Part shown: piece after piece, positions 32,417 through 41,214 of the stretch
Layout of the letters: each line of letters opens with the position of its first letter
Position numbering within the stretch: position 1 is the first letter of the stretch
DNA from: an uncultured Spirochaetales bacterium
GTDB lineage: Bacteria > Spirochaetota > Spirochaetia > Sphaerochaetales > Sphaerochaetaceae
Assembly (NCBI GenBank): GCA_949282255.1
Contig: CASDPA010000015.1
Coordinates: forward strand, 1-46,540
Length of the DNA: 46,540 nt
Direction: 5' to 3'
Translations under genes and position numbers: made by a program
Notes under the pieces: model-generated
Seen by the model: the letters and a program-made list of their open reading frames with translations, nothing else
Database searches by the model: none
What the model was told of the DNA's origin: nothing

Positions 32417-32944
32417 TTAATTATTATGATTGACCCATACAAGCTTGGAAACGTCATATCCCGCATCAGTTGCGAGCTTAAGATATTCCTGCTTTACCTC
32501 TTCGGGAATGCTGGTTGTTCTGGAAAGGATCCATAAATAATCAGTATTCTTTCCTGCTACGAGAGCATACTTATACTCAGGATCAAGTGCGATGACATTA
32601 TAAGCCGAATAGAAAGGTCCAAAAAAGGATACCTCAAGTTCAGCGATATCAGATTGACCTCTAAATTTTGCTTTTCCTTCTGCCGATTTATACTCGTTCT
32701 TTACATAGTCATAGCCACTGTTGACTACTTTCACCTTGCCATTTTTATCAAGTGAATACTCGGCAGTGGTGTTGTCCATATTCTTTTCAAATCTGAAATC
32801 CATTCTAGCAATCTCATACCATTTGCCTAGATACCTGTTTAGTTCGAAATTGCTTACAGCTTTTGTATTATCGGGTATGGTTGCACATCCTGCAAGAGAT
32901 AGCAGTGTGCATAGCACCATTATCGATCCGGTTGTTTTTTTCAT
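32417..32944 (-). CDS. blc: Outer-membrane lipoprotein, lipocalin family (Blc-like)
   Basis: The 175-residue product has a lipoprotein signal with a canonical lipobox (LSLAGC, Cys20). It is followed by the lipocalin signature YLGKWYEIARMDFRFEKN (Gly40, Trp42), a NTTAEYSL strand, and a C-terminal WILSRTTSIPEEV. The length and order match bacterial lipocalin Blc, an outer-membrane lipoprotein linked to membrane lipid maintenance or stress. The frame extends upstream to 33400, but GGAGG and the signal peptide fix the ATG at 32942-32944. This canonical lipobox contrasts with the cysteine-free signals of the binding proteins in the window. Confidence 0.92.
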   Translation of the reverse strand: MKKTTGSIMVLCTLLSLAGCATIPDNTKAVSNFELNRYLGKWYEIARMDFRFEKNMDNTTAEYSLDKNGKVKVVNSGYDYVKNEYKSAEGKAKFRGQSDIAELEVSFFGPFYSAYNVIALDPEYKYALVAGKNTDYLWILSRTTSIPEEVKQEYLKLATDAGYDVSKLVWVNHNN

Positions 32945-33074
32945 TTTGCCTCCAAGGAAGGTTTTTACTTCCCACATAAAAGATAATACCGGACCGAGGA
33001 TAAATAAACAGAGATAAGAGACAATTCGCAAATTTATTAAAAACAAGTTGTAGTGGAAGTGAAAAAAATTTTTG

Positions 33075-33120
33075 TTGCCAGATTTGAAAACCCATGATTT
33101 AATTAGATTAAACGTTTTAT
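33075..33120 (+). promoter_or_regulatory. Promoter with LacI-type operator
   Basis: TTGCCA (33075-33080) and TTTAAT (33098-33103) with 17 bp spacing form a promoter. Directly after it, ATTAAACGTTTTAT (33107-33120) contains the perfect AAACGTTT palindrome with central CG, positioned over the start site. The LacI gene at 37550 in the same operon is the likely regulator. Confidence 0.6.
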
Positions 33121-33134
33121 CAAAAGGAGAAACT

Positions 33135-34433
33135 ATGAAAAACTCAGCTAGTAAAGTAAAAAGGGCCGCATTGGTCGTTTTGATGGTTGCTTTCTTGGTT
33201 TCCGGTCTTTTTGCAGGAGGAAGTGCAGAAACAGCATCCTCATCAGCAGATAAGGCTGTTGATATCAAGATCGCTACTTGGACAAGCAATCCTGACCAGC
33301 TTGCCCTACTGGGAAGCTTTGTCGATGAATTTGCACAGAAGGAAGGCGTGGATATCAACGTGACTTTCGAGTCGATTGAATTTGGTGAATACAATACCAA
33401 GCTCAGCCTTGAACTTCAAGGGTCGGGTGCTCCTGATGTGTTCTGGGTACTTGAGACCTCGGCTCCTGCATTCATTCAATCCGGATTGCTTGCACCGCTT
33501 GATGAAGCGATGGCCGAGTATGATCCTTCTGATTTTTCAGAACCGGCGATGGAGCTTTGGAAAAGCAATGGCGTGACTTACGCAATACCGTTCTCAACCA
33601 GTCCTTTCTTCGTGATTTACAATGCAGATCTCTTTAAGCAGGCTGGTCTTAAGACCCCCATGGAGCTTGTTGCAGAAGGTGAATGGACATGGGATGCGTT
33701 CAGACAGGCATCAAAGACTATAAAGGATAAGACCGGAATCTGGGGTTATCAGACTGTTGATGGCGGTGGATATGATGTCAGAATCCTTCATAACCTCTGT
33801 CCGATCATAAGAAGTTATGGCGCCGATGTATGGACTGATGATGGACAGATTCTCATCAACACTGCAGAAGCGGTAGATGCAGTCCAATTCTTCCACGACA
33901 TGCTTTATGTCGACAAATCTGTAGTGCCTCCTGGAGACCAGAGCGATTTCTTCAATGGTGCTGCTGGAATGACTGTCGGTCAGATCTCACGTGTTTCCAA
34001 GCTCGCTGAAGTGGATTTCGAGTGGGGAATCGCTCCGATGCCTGCAGGACCAGACGGTGATGTCCCTGTGATCGGACAGGCTGGAATCGGCGCATTCAGC
34101 AAAGGAAAGAATGTCGAATTGGCAAAGAAGCTTGTTGCTTATATGACCAATGAGGAATGTGTTAAGAGGATTGCAGGTATTTGGCCGCCAGCAAGAAAGA
34201 GCGTTTTGGAATCCGAGGATTTCTTGAAATCAGCTCCGCTGGTAAGCGAGGAGCAGATGGCTGCGGCTGTAGGAAATTCAATCAGGACAGGAAGGGTTCT
34301 TCCTTCCCACGTGCAGTATCCGCAGATCGAGGTCGAGTCCAGGATCGTATGGGACAGGCTATGGAATCCTGATGCAGATGTTCAGGCCGTTCTTGACGAT
34401 GTTGCCGCCGTTTATGCGAAATATATCAAGTAA
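33135..34433 (+). CDS. ABC importer sugar-binding protein (family 1)
   Basis: The 432-residue product has an export signal with a basic N-terminus (MKNSASKVKRAALVVLM to LFAGGSAE; no lipobox cysteine) and a family 1 fold: VDIKIATWTSNPDQLALL, LELQGSGAPDVFWVLETSAP and GVTYAIPFSTSPFFVIYNADL. The ORF begins at 33072, but AGGAGA is positioned for the ATG at 33135 and the promoter lies between the two. It is the first gene of a rightward operon of six genes. Confidence 0.92.
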   Translation: MKNSASKVKRAALVVLMVAFLVSGLFAGGSAETASSSADKAVDIKIATWTSNPDQLALLGSFVDEFAQKEGVDINVTFESIEFGEYNTKLSLELQGSGAPDVFWVLETSAPAFIQSGLLAPLDEAMAEYDPSDFSEPAMELWKSNGVTYAIPFSTSPFFVIYNADLFKQAGLKTPMELVAEGEWTWDAFRQASKTIKDKTGIWGYQTVDGGGYDVRILHNLCPIIRSYGADVWTDDGQILINTAEAVDAVQFFHDMLYVDKSVVPPGDQSDFFNGAAGMTVGQISRVSKLAEVDFEWGIAPMPAGPDGDVPVIGQAGIGAFSKGKNVELAKKLVAYMTNEECVKRIAGIWPPARKSVLESEDFLKSAPLVSEEQMAAAVGNSIRTGRVLPSHVQYPQIEVESRIVWDRLWNPDADVQAVLDDVAAVYAKYIK

Positions 34434-34458
34434 TTGATTTCTTTAAAGAGGAATGTCT

Positions 34459-35358
34459 ATGAAAAAAACTAAATCGGCGTTATGCAGGGGAGAGGCTTTG
34501 ACGGGATATCTGTTCATTGTTCCGCAAATGTTGGGTCTTGTAATTTTTGTGCTCATTCCTCTTGTAATGATTTTCATATACTCTTTTGAAAACAAGAGTC
34601 TGTTGTTTGGAAACATGGGCTTTACGGGCATCGACAATTATAAGATGCTCGTAAGCGACAATCTTTTCTCAATGACACTGAAGAACACCATTGTGTTCTC
34701 GCTTGGTGTCGTACCGCTCAACCTCGTCCTATCTCTCGGCCTTGCCATTTTTCTTGCAGGCAACAGCAGTGGGACGCGGGTTGTCCGCGGTGTTGTGTTC
34801 CTGCCTGTCATCACATCCGGAGTGGCATGGGCGATAGTATTCAAATACCTATTGCAGGGTGGCGATACAGGTCCAATTAATTATTTTCTTTCGCTTATCG
34901 GTGTAGCGGGCCCCAATTGGCTCCATGAGAAAGGCTGGGCGATGTTCAGCGTGGTTGTGTCCAGGGTGCTCAAAAACCTCGGAATGAATGTGCTGATTTT
35001 TATGGGAGCGGTGATGAATCTTCCCCAGGAGGTCATAGAAGCAGGACGTATAGACGGAGCCACAGGTTTCACACTGTTCAGGAAGATAAAGCTTCCTCTG
35101 CTTATGCCTTCCATCCTGATGGTCATGATTGTCACTGTCATTGGCTCCATGAGGGTGTTTGATACGATCAAGCTGATGACTGATGGCGGGCCCGAAGGAT
35201 CTACCATGGTTTTGGTATATTACATTTATCACCAGGCGTTCAAAACCTTCAATATCGGTTATGCTTCTACGATTGCCGTAGTCCTTTTCATGATTGTCCT
35301 TGCATTGACCATATTGCAGTGGTCCTTAAGGAGAAAGGCGAGTTACTATGAAGACTAA
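34459..35358 (+). CDS. ABC importer permease, MalF type
   Basis: The 299-residue product has six membrane spans and an EAA-type loop (PQEVIEAGRIDGATGFTLFR). The frame has ATGs at 34453 and 34459; AGAGG at 34447-34451 is correctly spaced only for the second. It overlaps the next permease gene by 11 bp. No ATPase gene is present in the operon. Confidence 0.9.
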   Translation: MKKTKSALCRGEALTGYLFIVPQMLGLVIFVLIPLVMIFIYSFENKSLLFGNMGFTGIDNYKMLVSDNLFSMTLKNTIVFSLGVVPLNLVLSLGLAIFLAGNSSGTRVVRGVVFLPVITSGVAWAIVFKYLLQGGDTGPINYFLSLIGVAGPNWLHEKGWAMFSVVVSRVLKNLGMNVLIFMGAVMNLPQEVIEAGRIDGATGFTLFRKIKLPLLMPSILMVMIVTVIGSMRVFDTIKLMTDGGPEGSTMVLVYYIYHQAFKTFNIGYASTIAVVLFMIVLALTILQWSLRRKASYYED

Positions 35359-36181
35359 AAGAATTATACATCAAATCATATATTATCTGCTCGTATGTCT
35401 GTTGGTCATTGTTTTTGTTTATCCGTTCTGGTGGATGGTGACGAATTCACTGAATAACGTGAACGAGATATTTGGAAAGCCGTCCTTGCTGCCAAAATCA
35501 TGGCAATGGTCCAACTATGTGGAGATTTTCAAAGTGCAGCCTTTTGCAAGGCATTATCTGAATACGATTATCGTCGCACTCTGTGGAACGGTTGGTAATC
35601 TTATCGTAGCCTCTTTGTCCGGTTATGCCTTTGCCAGGCTCAGATTCCCCGGAAGGTCTGCATTGTTCATACTGCTTCTAACCGCTCTCATGATGCCTAT
35701 CGAGGTGACGATAGTTCCGATGTATTTCATGATGCGCGGAATAGGGGCAAATGACTCCTTGCTGCCTTTGATCTTCATCCCAATGTTCTGCTCCCAAGGT
35801 GCTTTTTCAGCATTCATGCTCAGACAGTACTATGTGACTGTTCCCAAGGAGCTGGAGGAAGCGGCCCGGATAGACGGGCTTGCCCCTGTGGGTATATATT
35901 TCAAGATAATGTTGCCCGTGGCCGTTCCTGTCTTGAGTTCGGCTGCGATACTCGCGTTCCTTTCCGTTTGGAACATGTATCTGGAGCCTCTGGTGTTCAT
36001 AAGCAGCCTTGACAAATTCACGTTGCCGCTTTCTTTGGCAAATTTCAATGATTCCTACGGACTTCCGCAGTGGCATCTGCAGCTTGCGGCAACTACGCTG
36101 TCTGTCATTCCTGTGATGATAGTTTATTGGATTTTCCAGGAGAAGATATCTGATGCCATGGTGAACTCCGGCATGAAATGA
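35348..36181 (+). CDS. ABC importer permease, MalG type
   Basis: The 277-residue product has six membrane spans, the EAA loop (PKELEEAARIDGLAPVGIYFK) and a C-terminal FQEKISDAMVNSGMK tail. It overlaps the MalF-type gene by 11 bp. Its stop lies just ahead of the oxidoreductase start. Confidence 0.92.
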   Translation: MKTKRIIHQIIYYLLVCLLVIVFVYPFWWMVTNSLNNVNEIFGKPSLLPKSWQWSNYVEIFKVQPFARHYLNTIIVALCGTVGNLIVASLSGYAFARLRFPGRSALFILLLTALMMPIEVTIVPMYFMMRGIGANDSLLPLIFIPMFCSQGAFSAFMLRQYYVTVPKELEEAARIDGLAPVGIYFKIMLPVAVPVLSSAAILAFLSVWNMYLEPLVFISSLDKFTLPLSLANFNDSYGLPQWHLQLAATTLSVIPVMIVYWIFQEKISDAMVNSGMK

Positions 36182-36192
36182 GGATGGTTATT

Positions 36193-37557
36193 ATGAGAGA
36201 AAAGGATGTTTTGTCATATGATATATTGGTTGTTGGCGGAGGAATTGCAGGCTCGCTGGCCGCAGTTGCTGCCGCGCGGCATGGAAAGCATGTGCTCCTT
36301 GCGGAGGAAACAGGGTGCCTTGGTGGATCATTAACCACCTGCGGAACAGGGCCGATGATGACCTTCCATGCCGGAGATAAACAGGTTATAAAGGGGCTCG
36401 GTGAAGAGCTTGTTTCCCGTCTTGTCAGAAAAAAACTTTCTCCCGGACATACAGTCGACAGTACCGGATACACCTATACTGTGACCCCTTTTGACATGGA
36501 AGGCATGAAAAGGGAACTTGAGTTGATGGTTTTGGAAGCAGGGGCGGACCTGCTTTTCCATGCTTCATTATTTGAAATGGAGGTCTCAGACAAATCCGCC
36601 AGCAAGGCTGCTTTTGTCTCCTGCGGTAGGAAGATCGAAGTTTATGCAAAGGTGTTCATCGATGCGACCGGGGATGCTGTCTTGTGCCGTCTTGCCGATG
36701 TTCCTACGCAAAGTGGAAGAGCCAGTGATGGAAAGAACCAGCCTATGACGATGAATTTCCGTCTTGCCGGTGTTGATATCGAGCTTATCCGGGCTCTCAT
36801 GGAGAAGGATGTTACCATATTCCCATTCTTGAAAAATCATGAGAAGGGTTATGAGAAGAAGGCTTGCAGGCTGTCCTGTTCCGGATTCGAGGCGATAATG
36901 AAGGCCGGTATTGAATCCGGAGAACTCGATGTGGATCGTGACATTGTCCTGTTTTTCGAGGACAACAACAAGAACGAGGTTATTGTGAACATGAGCAGAA
37001 TCAATAATCTCGATCCCCTTGATCCTTATGATCTTACAAAGGCTGAGATCGAAGGACGCAGGCAAGTATGGAAATTGCATGAATATCTGAAGAAGCATAT
37101 TCCTGGTTTCAAGGATTCGACTTTGCTTTATTCCGGACCAAAGGTAGGCATAAGAAGTTCGGGAAGGATGGTTGGCTGTTATTCAATAACGGCAAAAGAC
37201 ATCATAGAAGAGAAGAAATTCGAGGATGGCATAGCCTGTTGCGGATATCCCATAGACATACATTCGGCAGATGGTGTTGCCACAAATACCACATTCCTCC
37301 GCGATGGCGGATATTATTCCATCCCTTACAGATGCCTGATAAACAGCGATGTTGAGAACATACTTGCAGCTGGAAGGAATGTTTCTTGCACTTTTGAAGC
37401 CCATGCCTCCTTGCGTGTCAGTCCCTGTTGTGCCGCACTTGGGCATGCTGCCGGGGTTGCCGCGTCGATTTCAGTTGATAAAAATCTGAAACCAACTATG
37501 ATTGATTCTAAAGAATTAAGAAAACAGCTTTTGAAAGAAGGTGCGGTGATTGACTAA
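36193..37557 (+). CDS. FAD-dependent oxidoreductase
   Basis: The 454-residue product begins with a dinucleotide-binding motif (YDILVVGGGIAGSLAAVAAA) and an FAD-binding region ETGCLGGSLTT. Further blocks are VFIDATGDAVLCRLADVP and NILAAGRNVSCTFEAHASLR near the C-terminus, as in the FAD_oxidored family found next to many sugar importers. The reaction for this branch is not established; sugar or sugar-alcohol oxidation is possible. An ATG at 36178 overlaps the permease stop (ATGA), but GAGG is better spaced for 36193; either could be used. It overlaps the LacI gene by 8 bp. Confidence 0.88.
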   Translation: MREKDVLSYDILVVGGGIAGSLAAVAAARHGKHVLLAEETGCLGGSLTTCGTGPMMTFHAGDKQVIKGLGEELVSRLVRKKLSPGHTVDSTGYTYTVTPFDMEGMKRELELMVLEAGADLLFHASLFEMEVSDKSASKAAFVSCGRKIEVYAKVFIDATGDAVLCRLADVPTQSGRASDGKNQPMTMNFRLAGVDIELIRALMEKDVTIFPFLKNHEKGYEKKACRLSCSGFEAIMKAGIESGELDVDRDIVLFFEDNNKNEVIVNMSRINNLDPLDPYDLTKAEIEGRRQVWKLHEYLKKHIPGFKDSTLLYSGPKVGIRSSGRMVGCYSITAKDIIEEKKFEDGIACCGYPIDIHSADGVATNTTFLRDGGYYSIPYRCLINSDVENILAAGRNVSCTFEAHASLRVSPCCAALGHAAGVAASISVDKNLKPTMIDSKELRKQLLKEGAVID

Positions 37558-38548
37558 GAGGGTTACATTGGATGATGTTGCCAAGGAAGCGGGAGTGTCT
37601 TTGGCGACTGTATCCGCAGTTTTGAACAACAAGGTCGGAAGAAGCATCCGTGTCGGCGAGGATAAACGCAAGCTTGTCATGGAATGCTCTAAACGTCTTG
37701 GGTATGTGCCGAATGTCGCGGCACGCAATTTGAAAACCGGGGAAAATAACATTATTGCGGTATTCACATATGAAAACTTCTTCCCTGTTGAGTATAAGAA
37801 CGAATTCTATGATTTTTTTGTCGGAATACAAGAGGAGGCGGAAAAGCAGGGATATGATCTTATAATCTTAAACAACTGGTCCAAGGATAACAACAGAAGC
37901 GCACGTATAAGGATTGCTTCCGGGGCGATCATGATCGGTGTCACAAGGGATGATGCCCATATAACTTCCCTTGTTAAACAGAAATTTCCACTTGTTTTTG
38001 TCGGACGCCGTGAAATAGGAGGTGGGCTGCCTGTTAATTTTGTCGCTTTCGACTATAGGTCTGTCGTTCATGAGGCGATTTCAAAATTGATGCCTTTCAT
38101 AAAAAACGGCACGATCACGTTTGTCCGTTCTGTCAACCGTTCTGCTGAATTCGATTTTGACAAATCCGTTTATCTGGCTGAGGCACTCGAAGGGAAGGCT
38201 GTGAAGGTTGATGAGATGGAAGTCGAAAAGTCGTCTGTTGATGAGATTCTCTGCCACATAAGGGAAAGTGGAATAGTTATTTTCGACAGGCTTTATTTAT
38301 TAAACGATTTTGAGCCTTTTTTAAAGGCAGACGGTTTGATCGCCGGGGAAAACGTCCACGGTTTGGTCTTTGAGGACGATTGGATGGGAAACCATGGGGA
38401 TTGGTGTTGCTGGAATAACCGCCGGCGGGAGCTTGGAGCCCTTGCTGTACGATATATGATAAGCCACTTGAAGGGTATTCCGTTTGATGAGGACCATTAT
38501 GTCCATATAAACATGCAGGAGAGTAAAAGTCTCAGCTTTTCAAATTAG
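37550..38548 (+). CDS. LacI-family transcriptional regulator
   Basis: The 332-residue product starts with a LacI helix-turn-helix (TLDDVAKEAGVSLATVSAVL) and a hinge region (YVPNVAARNL), followed by the ligand-binding domain. The start is TTG at 37550, with AAGGTG upstream; the gene overlaps the oxidoreductase gene by 8 bp. It probably controls the promoter at 33075-33120. The ligand domain has the unusual feature of a Trp-rich segment near the end (DDWMGNHGDWCCWNNRRREL). Confidence 0.88.
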   Translation: MTKRVTLDDVAKEAGVSLATVSAVLNNKVGRSIRVGEDKRKLVMECSKRLGYVPNVAARNLKTGENNIIAVFTYENFFPVEYKNEFYDFFVGIQEEAEKQGYDLIILNNWSKDNNRSARIRIASGAIMIGVTRDDAHITSLVKQKFPLVFVGRREIGGGLPVNFVAFDYRSVVHEAISKLMPFIKNGTITFVRSVNRSAEFDFDKSVYLAEALEGKAVKVDEMEVEKSSVDEILCHIRESGIVIFDRLYLLNDFEPFLKADGLIAGENVHGLVFEDDWMGNHGDWCCWNNRRRELGALAVRYMISHLKGIPFDEDHYVHINMQESKSLSFSN

Positions 38549-38556
38549 GAGGGGTT

Positions 38557-39741
38557 ATGGAAGATTTTAGAGCCTTAAGAAAAAGGTATTACGGGGAACT
38601 GACTGGAAATATACTGCCATTTTGGCTGAAATACGGTATTGATAAGAAGAACGGAGGAATATATACCGCGTTGGATAGGGATGGAAGCTTGTTGGAAAGC
38701 GATAAATCCGTATGGTTCCAAGGCAGGGCGTTGTGGACATTCAGTAAGGCGTATACGGATATCGAGGCTGATCCCGCTTATCTTGATGCAGCAAGGATTA
38801 TTGTCAGATTCCTTGATGAAAAATGCTTTGACAGCGATGGAAGGATGTTTTTCCGTGTTACATCCGATGGCCGATGTGTCATAAAAAGGCTCCGTTATTT
38901 TTTCAGTGAAACATTTGCAATAATAGGTTATGCCGCTTACAGCAAGGCCAGCGGGGATCTGGCTTACAGGGATAAGGCATTCATGCTCTATGAGTTTGTG
39001 GAAAAGATACGCAACACTCCTGGCATCCTGATTCCAAAAATGTCCCCTGAAACCCGATTAACAAGGGCTTTTGCCGGACCGATGATAATGATAAATGTTT
39101 TGGCTGAGCTTCGTGAGGTGTTCCCGGAGAAGGAGCAATGGATCAATGCCCGTATTGCCAGCCTCATTGAGGAAGTGGAAAGATATTTTGTCAAAGACGA
39201 GCTTGAATGCGTACTTGAGGAATGTGGTATGGATGGAAGTTTCCTGAAAGACCATTTTGAAGGAAGGATCCTTAACCCGGGCCATTCGATAGAAGGTTCT
39301 TGGTTCATAATGAACGAAGGTCTCAAAAGCGGTAATAAGCATTATATTGACCTGGGATTGAAGATGCTTGATTGGATGTTTTCAAAAGGCTGGGATGCGG
39401 AGTATGGGGGCGGCATAATTCAGTATCGCGATGCTCTTGGGCTCAGCTTGTCCGAATATCATCAGGATATGAAGTTCTGGTGGCCGCAGACAGAAGCTGT
39501 AATAGCTAATCTGCTCGCGTATAAGATAACGGGAGAAGAAAAATATATAAAGCAGTTTGAGATGGTGGACGAATATATCTCCAAACATTTCATCGATAAG
39601 GAATATGGGGAATGGTTCGGTTATTTCCACCGTGATGGAAGTCTTGCAACCAGCATAAAAGGAAATCTTTACAAAGGACCTTTCCATATCCCGAGGATGT
39701 ACATGAAATCCATCGGGATAATAGATGATATACTGGGCTAA
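38557..39741 (+). CDS. N-acylglucosamine 2-epimerase (AGE) family protein
   Basis: The 394-residue product is an (alpha/alpha)6-barrel AGE-family enzyme. The catalytic-type histidines are His243 (LNPGHSIEGSWF) and His377 (GPFHIPR); other conserved parts are VWFQGR (52-57) and KFWWPQTEA (306-314). Family members epimerise N-acetylglucosamine/N-acetylmannosamine, mannose/glucose or cellobiose at C2. No signal peptide. It is the last gene of the operon, with AGGAGGGG ahead of the ATG. Its stop lies 3 bp from the end of the convergent xylulokinase gene. ManNAc versus neutral-sugar activity cannot be decided from sequence. Confidence 0.88.
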   Translation: MEDFRALRKRYYGELTGNILPFWLKYGIDKKNGGIYTALDRDGSLLESDKSVWFQGRALWTFSKAYTDIEADPAYLDAARIIVRFLDEKCFDSDGRMFFRVTSDGRCVIKRLRYFFSETFAIIGYAAYSKASGDLAYRDKAFMLYEFVEKIRNTPGILIPKMSPETRLTRAFAGPMIMINVLAELREVFPEKEQWINARIASLIEEVERYFVKDELECVLEECGMDGSFLKDHFEGRILNPGHSIEGSWFIMNEGLKSGNKHYIDLGLKMLDWMFSKGWDAEYGGGIIQYRDALGLSLSEYHQDMKFWWPQTEAVIANLLAYKITGEEKYIKQFEMVDEYISKHFIDKEYGEWFGYFHRDGSLATSIKGNLYKGPFHIPRMYMKSIGIIDDILG

Positions 39742-39744
39742 TTT

Positions 39745-41214
39745 TTAGGAAAAAATTTTTTCCAACGCTTTGACGTACTCAAGCCATGAGGAATAGTTTT
39801 TCATGTATTCCTTGTGGCTTTTTTCATCTGGAAGCGCATTCATATCAGGATTGAAGCTTACGTGTTTATCCACGATAGCGCTTATGTCTCCACCGTCTTT
39901 TGCCCACAAGGCTTGCAGAGCGGCTCCAAATGCAGCAGCCTCTTTTATTGCAGGAACTCTTATAGGAAGACCTGTCATATCTGCTACGAGCTGTCTCCAG
40001 AACGAGCTTTTGCTTCCACCTCCTGTGAGTGTGATCTGAGTAGGCTCAATTTTTGACTCTTTAAACGCATCGAGGGCCAGCAGCAAGCTGTAGGTGACTC
40101 CCTCAAGCGTTGCTCTCGCAATATTCGTATCTTTTACGTTTTCTAAAGTCAAACCGATCAGGGTACCTTTGCCTTTGGGCAGGTTAGGGGTTCTTTCCCC
40201 ATTGAAAAACGGAAGCAGGAAGATTCCCTCAGCTCCCAAGGGAGCCTGTGCGGCAAGATCATCGAAAGCCCTGGCTTCCTTTTTCATATATGCCCGCATT
40301 ATTTCGCTGGAGACCGTACAGTTCATCGTGCAGAGCAGGGGAAGATACGGCCCATGGCTGGAAGAGAAGGATGCCAGGCGTTTCTTTTTGTCATGCACAG
40401 GTTTCTCGCTTGATCCGAACACCGTACCTGATGTGCCGAGGCTGATGGTCATTTCGCCTTCCCTGATGGAGGCTGTCCCGATTGCACTCATCATGTTGTC
40501 CCCACCACCTTTTGCTACTAATACATCGGGGGAAAATCCATATTCCAGAGCTATTTCGCTTTTTAACGGACCTATGAAACCGCAAGAGTCTGACAGGGGA
40601 GGAAGCTTGTTGATAAGATCTGATGAAATCAGAGAGCATATATATTCGTCCCAGCATCTCTTATCCACGTTCATCAGCCCAGTTCCTGAGGCATCCCCGT
40701 ATTCCATGCAGAATATTCCTGTTAGGAAGAAATTCACATAATCGTGGGGAAGAAGAACATAGTCCATCTGCTGATAAAGCTCTGGATGATGCTTTTTGAA
40801 ATGCAGGATTTTTCCTGCTGTATATCCGGCAAGGATAGGGTTGCCGAGATCTTCTATCAGTTTTTCTTCCCCGCCGTAGGCCTCTGTGAGCTCCTTACAT
40901 TCCTTTACGGTGGAAGTGTCGCACCAAAGCTTCACTGGAGAAAGCACGACTCCATCCTTCCTTACAGGGACAAAGCCATGCTGTTGTCCTGATACTGAAA
41001 TAGCTGCGACCTTGGCCTTTTGCTTTTCATCAAGGCCCGCAAAACACTGGCAGATCGCGTCCACCCACCATTTTGCTTCCTGTTCCCTTACTCCTCCATC
41101 TTTGATGATGAGCGAAATGGGACATGAGCTTTCAGAGGTTATTTCTTTTTTCTCGCTGTCGTAGATTACTGCTTTGATGCTTTGCGTGCCGACATCCAGT
41201 CCTAAAGTATGCAT
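39745..41214 (-). CDS. xylB: Xylulokinase-like FGGY carbohydrate kinase
   Basis: The 489-residue product has the FGGY kinase order: N-terminal LGLDVGTQSIKAV, SGQQHGFVPV, an acidic ADP/metal region LWCDTSTVKE, and the C-terminal ITLTGGGSKSSFWRQLVADM block. The length and the 'SGQQHG' motif favour xylulokinase. It phosphorylates a ketopentose at C5 in the cytoplasm. Two ATGs are possible; 41214 is better spaced from GGGAGG than 41217. The gene is coupled to the LacI gene (TGATG). With the isomerase upstream it forms an aldose-isomerase/kinase pair. Confidence 0.9.
   Translation of the reverse strand: MHTLGLDVGTQSIKAVIYDSEKKEITSESSCPISLIIKDGGVREQEAKWWVDAICQCFAGLDEKQKAKVAAISVSGQQHGFVPVRKDGVVLSPVKLWCDTSTVKECKELTEAYGGEEKLIEDLGNPILAGYTAGKILHFKKHHPELYQQMDYVLLPHDYVNFFLTGIFCMEYGDASGTGLMNVDKRCWDEYICSLISSDLINKLPPLSDSCGFIGPLKSEIALEYGFSPDVLVAKGGGDNMMSAIGTASIREGEMTISLGTSGTVFGSSEKPVHDKKKRLASFSSSHGPYLPLLCTMNCTVSSEIMRAYMKKEARAFDDLAAQAPLGAEGIFLLPFFNGERTPNLPKGKGTLIGLTLENVKDTNIARATLEGVTYSLLLALDAFKESKIEPTQITLTGGGSKSSFWRQLVADMTGLPIRVPAIKEAAAFGAALQALWAKDGGDISAIVDKHVSFNPDMNALPDEKSHKEYMKNYSSWLEYVKALEKIFS

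Noticed and set aside
32945-33400. N-terminal extension of the lipocalin frame
   Set aside because: It overlaps the promoter and start of the divergent binding-protein gene; the lipoprotein signal starts at 32944.
39748-39763. 16 bp palindrome GGAAAAAATTTTTTCC between convergent genes
   Set aside because: It lies inside the xylulokinase coding end and is low-complexity A/T; it may help termination but cannot be called a real terminator.
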